NCBI GenBank assembly: GCA_013331265.1
Contig: DUGS01000021.1
Location: 1-7,845 of the forward strand
Source of the DNA: Methanosarcina sp.
Lineage (GTDB): Archaea > Halobacteriota > Methanosarcinia > Methanosarcinales > Methanosarcinaceae
Length of the DNA: 7,845 bases
Reading direction: 5' to 3'
Within the stretch, counting starts at the first letter, position 1, and each line of letters opens with the position of its first letter. The translations under genes and the position numbers were made by a program. Of this stretch, positions 5,393-7,845 are shown piece by piece. The notes beneath the pieces were generated by a model. The model worked only from the letters and a program-made list of their open reading frames with translations, did not search any database and was not told where the DNA came from.

Positions 5393-6372
5393 TTTGCAAT
5401 GATTTCTTTGCCTATAAGCTTTATTGCCTTTTCTTTGGCAGGACCGATTGGGGATCCGGCGACAACCTGAGTTACTCCGATTGCCTCAAGTTCCTTAATC
5501 CTCTTCATACAGTCATCTGGAGTTCCGCAGATTGCAAAGGCTTCGATCATCTTGGGGGTAACAAGTCCGCCCATGAGAGAACCGAAGTCTCCTTTGGCAA
5601 TGGCATCTCCAATCTGCTTCTTGGCTTCTACTGGAATGCCGTGGCGTTCGAGGACAAGGTCAGGGGACCCGGCGACGATGAAGGCGACCACTACTTTTGC
5701 AGCATTAACTGCTTTTGCAGGGTCTTTGTCGATTGAGAAGCAGGCGTATGCTGCAACATCGACTTCACTTGGGTCGCGGCCGGCTTTTACGGCACCCTTG
5801 CGGATCTGTTCTACAGCGACCTCAAAGTCCTTGGGGTGAGAAGCGTTGATCAGGACACCATCCGCAATTTCACCGGCAAGTTCGAGCATCTTGGGGCCCT
5901 GGGCACCCATGTAAATTGGAACTTTTCCGGCTTTGAAAGCAAGCTTTGCACCTCCGAACTTGATCATTTCGCCGTCCATGGAGACTTTCTTGCCGTCGAT
6001 GAAATCTCTGATAGCATGAATTGCTTCTTTCGTGGTTGCAAGAGGTTTGTTCCAGGAAATGCCCATGGCATCGAAAGTTGCTTTGTCTCCAGGTCCGAGA
6101 CCGAGAACTGCCCTACCGCCTGAAATTTCAGCAATGGAAGCAATACTGGATGCTGTAATTGCAGGGTTCCTTGTATAGGAGTTTGTAACACCGGAGCCGA
6201 TCTTGATGCTGTTGGTGTTCAAAGCGAGAACGGTAAGAGTAGAATATACATCACGGTTGTTGTAATGGTCAGTGATCCAGACGTGGTCAAATCCCTGCTG
6301 TTCTGAGAGCTTTGCGTAATATGCGATCTTTAAAGCAGGATCGCTCGGCACAAATTCAATTCCGAACTTCAT
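5386..6372 (-). CDS. mer: F420-dependent 5,10-methylene-tetrahydromethanopterin reductase
   Basis: Mer reversibly reduces methylene-H4MPT (H4SPT in Methanosarcina) to the methyl form using F420H2. It is a soluble step in CO2 reduction to methane and, in reverse, in methyl-group oxidation. The 328-residue product is a full-length luciferase-like TIM-barrel protein: MKFGIEFVPSD at the start, GFDHVWITDHYNNRDVYSTL (residues about 27-46), IKIGSGVTNSYTRNP, GRAVLGLGPGDK and VPIYMGAQGPKMLELAGEIADGVLIN. These match the F420-binding bacterial luciferase superfamily and the Mer family closely over the whole length. ATG 6372 has GGAG (minus strand, 6385-6382) 9 bases upstream. Base composition is higher in GC than the flanking spacers, as expected for a strongly expressed core gene. 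Downstream on the same strand are fpoF and nadM. Confidence 0.97.
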   Translation of the reverse strand: MKFGIEFVPSDPALKIAYYAKLSEQQGFDHVWITDHYNNRDVYSTLTVLALNTNSIKIGSGVTNSYTRNPAITASSIASIAEISGGRAVLGLGPGDKATFDAMGISWNKPLATTKEAIHAIRDFIDGKKVSMDGEMIKFGGAKLAFKAGKVPIYMGAQGPKMLELAGEIADGVLINASHPKDFEVAVEQIRKGAVKAGRDPSEVDVAAYACFSIDKDPAKAVNAAKVVVAFIVAGSPDLVLERHGIPVEAKKQIGDAIAKGDFGSLMGGLVTPKMIEAFAICGTPDDCMKRIKELEAIGVTQVVAGSPIGPAKEKAIKLIGKEIIAKM

Positions 6373-6418
6373 CTTTGATTACTCCATAATCTACTGCTTA
6401 ATGGCTAGATGGGTTTTT

Positions 6419-6441
6419 ATCTCATATAAAAATATAGAGAT
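6419..6441 (-). promoter_or_regulatory. mer promoter, TATA region inside a short dyad
   Basis: The TATA-like stretch (minus strand TATATTTTTATATG, about 6436-6423) lies 51-64 bases before the mer ATG, predicting transcription from about 6400 and a leader near 28 bases. ATCTC (6419-6423) and GAGAT (6437-6441) flank it as a dyad, with TATA (6425-6428) and TATA (6433-6436) as inner arms. An operator-like arrangement over the TATA box is possible. Confidence 0.5.
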
Positions 6442-6448
6442 TAAATTA

Positions 6449-6480
6449 TAATTAACGTCTATTACAATAGGTGTTAATTA
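6449..6480. promoter_or_regulatory. 32-bp palindrome upstream of mer, candidate operator
   Basis: Outer arms TAATTAAC (6449-6456) and GTTAATTA (6473-6480) match perfectly. Inner arms CTATT (6459-6463) and AATAG (6466-6470) also match, centred on AC (6464-6465). Only the symmetrical GT/GT pairs (6457-6458, 6471-6472) and the two central bases break the symmetry. It lies 8 bases upstream of the TATA dyad in the direction of mer transcription, a usual place for an activator site. It does not match a methanogen regulator motif that I recognise. Confidence 0.6.
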
Positions 6481-6503
6481 CAACCTCTAACTAGAATTCA
6501 TAT

Positions 6504-6544
6504 AACAGTATTTAAGAATCTATATATAATTAACTGTATTAAAG
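6504..6544. repeat. Imperfect direct repeat upstream of the mer palindrome
   Basis: AACAGTATTTAAG (6504-6516) and AACTGTATTAAAG (6532-6544) match at 11 of 13 positions and start 28 bases apart. Between them is a strong TATA-like stretch CTATATATAATT (6519-6530). They may be regulator sites for mer or part of a plus-strand promoter, but AT-rich background makes chance repeats common. Confidence 0.35.
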
Positions 6545-7084
6545 GAAATGTATATAAAAGAATTAATAAAATGGTTCCTCAAACAGTCATTACACTAAAG
6601 ACATGCTCAAGGCATGACTCATTCAAAATGAAATAACCAAACCTTATAAACCTTATCCAGAGCTTGATTTTTTTCAACCCATATTTCAAACTGGAATGAG
6701 AAGAACCAGAGAAAAGAATAATTAGCTTATTTTAAAGGAAGTTTTCTGCAGGGGAGAGGAAAAGATTTATATTGAGAAAATGTGCGGCGTCGAAATCTAC
6801 AGAATATTTCATGGTAGGAAATTGACAAATATTAGGGTTACAGCCAGCGAAAAATAGAAAAAGAAAAGGCCTGAAAGCCCTGAACAGAGAGGTAAGAAAA
6901 AAATAAGACAGATAGAAATAGAATGAGAAGATTTATGTTACTTTTTTATAGAATTATATACAAAGAATAGCCAATATATATTGTTGAAATACCCGGAGTA
7001 AGTACCTGGAAAAAACACGGTAATGGGAAGCCCGCTGAAAGTTATGGTCAACTTGAGCTTAATAAATGAGGAGGTGAGCGAGCT
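6545..7084. other. AT-rich intergenic region before the desulforedoxin gene
   Basis: No convincing gene is visible here. It contains a 5-bp hairpin CATGC/GCATG (6602-6616) and several TATA-like runs. An open stretch from ATG 6780 has 25 codons, a TAG at 6855-6857, then 22 codons to TGA 6924-6926, but it has no well-placed ribosome binding site and a low-complexity lysine-rich tail. I see no tRNA or rRNA. Confidence 0.6.
6972..6983 (+). promoter_or_regulatory. Probable desulforedoxin promoter (palindromic TATA box)
   Basis: CAATATATATTG is a perfect 12-bp palindrome containing a consensus-like archaeal TATA box. Transcription would begin near 7004, giving a leader of about 80 bases that holds AAGTT/AACTT (7039-7043, 7050-7054) and the ribosome binding site. 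The palindrome may simply reflect TATA symmetry. Confidence 0.45.
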
Positions 7085-7210
7085 ATGGCTGTATCCAGAA
7101 AAGGAGAAAAATACCGCTGTGAGATCTGCGGCAATGAGGTCACCGTAACAAAAGTTGGGGGCGGAACGCTTGTTTGCTGTGGGGAAGAAATGACCCTCAT
7201 AGAAGAATAA
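7085..7210 (+). CDS. Desulforedoxin (41 aa, non-heme iron protein)
   Basis: The reading frame gives MAVSRKGEKYRCEICGNEVT, then VTKVGGGTLVCCGEEMTLIEE. The iron ligands are CEIC (C12, C15) and the adjacent pair VCC (C31, C32). C-x2-C with a distal C-C is the hallmark of desulforedoxin and of the N-terminal domain of desulfoferrodoxin, and GGGTLVCCGE is almost identical to Desulfovibrio desulforedoxin. Four cysteines bind one Fe(SCys)4 centre, and the known protein is a homodimer. The superoxide reductase domain is absent, so this is a stand-alone electron carrier, probably cytoplasmic. ATG 7085 has a strong ribosome binding site, GGAGGTGA (7070-7077), 7 bases upstream. Its partners are not shown by sequence. 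The next gene is a Cys-rich protein about 120 bases downstream. Confidence 0.93.
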   Translation: MAVSRKGEKYRCEICGNEVTVTKVGGGTLVCCGEEMTLIEE

Positions 7211-7234
7211 TAACAAAAGAGTCCGAATTCTCTC

Positions 7235-7260
7235 ATATAAGAGTGTAATATAAGAGTGTA
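7235..7260 (+). repeat. Perfect tandem duplication of a 13-bp TATA-containing unit
   Basis: ATATAAGAGTGTA occurs twice without a gap (7235-7247 and 7248-7260). Each copy carries a TATA-like core, and both lie 70-95 bases before the next start codon. This looks like a duplicated promoter element for the DUF2180 pair, though the predicted leader would be 45-60 bases. Confidence 0.7.
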
Positions 7261-7329
7261 TGAGACCAGCCCTGAAGGCGTTTGGGTAAATTCGAATAAG
7301 AAAAAATTTTCTGCTTTGGAGGGAAAGAG

Positions 7330-7560
7330 ATGAAATGTTATGAATGTGCCCGGGAGGGAAAAGATACGGATGCTGTGGGAATTTGTATCGTATGCGGGAG
7401 AGGAGTTTGCAAAGAGCACCTTATCCATGAGGAAACCCCTGTATGGGAAGGCAACTATCCTATTCAACTCAAGCCAGACTAGGAACATATCAAAAGAATT
7501 GTCTGTGTCCCCTGCCATGAAGCTTTGAAAGAGAACTGTCTGTTTAGTGAGGTTTGTTGA
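7330..7560 (+). CDS. DUF2180-like Cys-rich protein with in-frame amber codon (candidate pyrrolysine at residue 51)
   Basis: From ATG 7330 (GGAGGG at 7318-7323 upstream) the frame reads MKCYECAREGKDTDAVGICI through QLKPD, meets TAG at 7480-7482 (codon 51), and continues EHIKRIVCVPCHEALKENCL to TGA 7558-7560, 76 residues in all. It aligns along its whole length with the next gene. Shared metal-ligand candidates are C3/C6, C19/C22, C27/H30 and, after the TAG, C59/C62. Stopping at TAG would remove the last CxxC pair, and the 25 codons after it remain clean coding text. Methanosarcina decode UAG as pyrrolysine in some genes, so readthrough is plausible. A recent nonsense mutation is the alternative. 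I recognise the fold as DUF2180, a zinc-ribbon or B-box-like archaeal family of unknown function. Confidence 0.75.
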
Positions 7561-7564
7561 GGTG
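7559..7564 (+). promoter_or_regulatory. Ribosome binding site overlapping the upstream TGA stop
   Basis: GAGGTG begins on the G of the TGA that ends the amber-containing gene and lies 7 bases before ATG 7572. It decides the ATG start of the second paralogue over upstream in-frame TTG codons. It also implies translational coupling, which would need ribosomes to pass the internal TAG and reach this TGA. Confidence 0.7.
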
Positions 7565-7571
7565 GTCAAAT

Positions 7572-7793
7572 ATGCTGAAATGTTACGATTGCCTTGAAAA
7601 TAATAAGGACAGTGAAGCAGTAGGTGTATGCATAATCTGCGGAAAAGGTCTCTGCATGGAGCATATAAAACAGGTAGAATTCCCCATGAAAGGAGGCTAT
7701 CCGCTACCTGAGGTCACACTCAAGAAAGACCTTCCCAGAATGATGTGCCGTGAGTGTATCGATACCATTCTTGGAGAAGATTTCTGCGTATAA
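7572..7793 (+). CDS. DUF2180-like Cys-rich protein, second paralogue (73 aa)
   Basis: The product starts MLKCYDCLENNKDSEAVGVC and continues IICGKGLCMEHIK. Candidate metal ligands are C4/C7, C20/C23, C28/H31 and C59/C62 (MMCREC), with a final C72 near the end. The spacing suggests two zinc sites of a treble-clef or B-box type, but no function is known. It has no internal TAG and ends with TAA 7791-7793. Against the preceding gene the alignment covers the full length (CY-C, KD-(S/T)-(E/D)-AVG-C-I-CG-G-C-EH, YP, C-x2-C), so the two are tandem paralogues, 11 bases apart and surely one transcript. Having the same C-terminal CxxC in this intact copy supports function for the part of the first gene that lies after its TAG. 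Confidence 0.85.
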   Translation: MLKCYDCLENNKDSEAVGVCIICGKGLCMEHIKQVEFPMKGGYPLPEVTLKKDLPRMMCRECIDTILGEDFCV

Positions 7794-7821
7794 TCTAGAA
7801 TTATGCGCTGAGCTGTAAATA

Positions 7822-7828
7822 TTTTTTT
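7822..7828 (+). terminator. T7 tract after the DUF2180 pair
   Basis: Seven T residues follow the stop codon of the second paralogue by about 30 bases. No strong hairpin precedes them. Oligo-T alone can terminate archaeal RNA polymerase, so this is a likely end of the desulforedoxin/DUF2180 transcript or transcripts. Confidence 0.45.
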
Positions 7829-7845
7829 GATGCCTGCGAATTAGA

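Noticed and set aside
6780..6926. 25-codon frame, TAG, then 22 codons: a second possible amber readthrough gene
   Set aside because: No well-placed ribosome binding site, a lysine-rich low-complexity tail, and no family resemblance. A TATA-like run lies too close to the start for a normal leader.
7048..7569. 173-codon open frame on the minus strand
   Set aside because: It overlaps desulforedoxin and the amber-containing gene in antisense and shows no recognisable motif.

Overview
The window most likely comes from a methanogenic archaeon of the genus Methanosarcina or a close relative. Three things point there. It carries a complete methylene-tetrahydromethanopterin reductase (Mer) beside FpoF, the F420H2-oxidising subunit of the Fpo complex that Methanosarcinales use. 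The gene signals are archaeal: TATA-like boxes, GGAGG-type ribosome binding sites and some near-leaderless starts. Long AT-rich spacers separate moderately GC-rich genes. The species cannot be fixed from sequence reading alone.

Left part (1-2452, + strand): the C-terminal end of a YyaL/DUF255 thioredoxin-domain protein, a 76-residue cytochrome b5-like protein, and an FMN-binding split-barrel (pyridoxamine phosphate oxidase family) protein. Then comes a short membrane-anchored protein that looks like the head of a broken gene, a compact segment with competing inverted repeats, and an AK6/Fap7-type adenylate kinase. Middle (2522-4179, - strand): a secreted Cys-rich protein with one Big_9-like Ig domain, a 0.65 kb AT-rich spacer with a possible decayed HicB-like remnant and a 20-bp-period repeat, and archaeal NMN adenylyltransferase (NadM).

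Core (4243-6372, - strand): mer, then fpoF, then nadM, all reading leftwards. Mer reduces methylene-H4SPT with F420H2 or, in methylotrophic growth, forms F420H2 by running in reverse. FpoF takes electrons from F420H2 into the membrane chain, so the two neighbours share a cofactor. NadM makes NAD+. A hairpin plus T8 tract at the mer stop codon separates mer from fpoF, and a 32-bp near-perfect palindrome lies just upstream of the mer TATA region.

Right part (6373-7845, + strand): a 0.7 kb AT-rich spacer, a 41-residue desulforedoxin, and two adjacent DUF2180-like zinc-ribbon-type paralogues. The first of these has an in-frame TAG at codon 51. The frame stays open for 25 more codons, keeps the family's last CxxC pair, and ends at a TGA that overlaps the next gene's ribosome binding site. 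In a Methanosarcina this is a strong candidate for a pyrrolysine codon, and it is the most interesting observation in the window.
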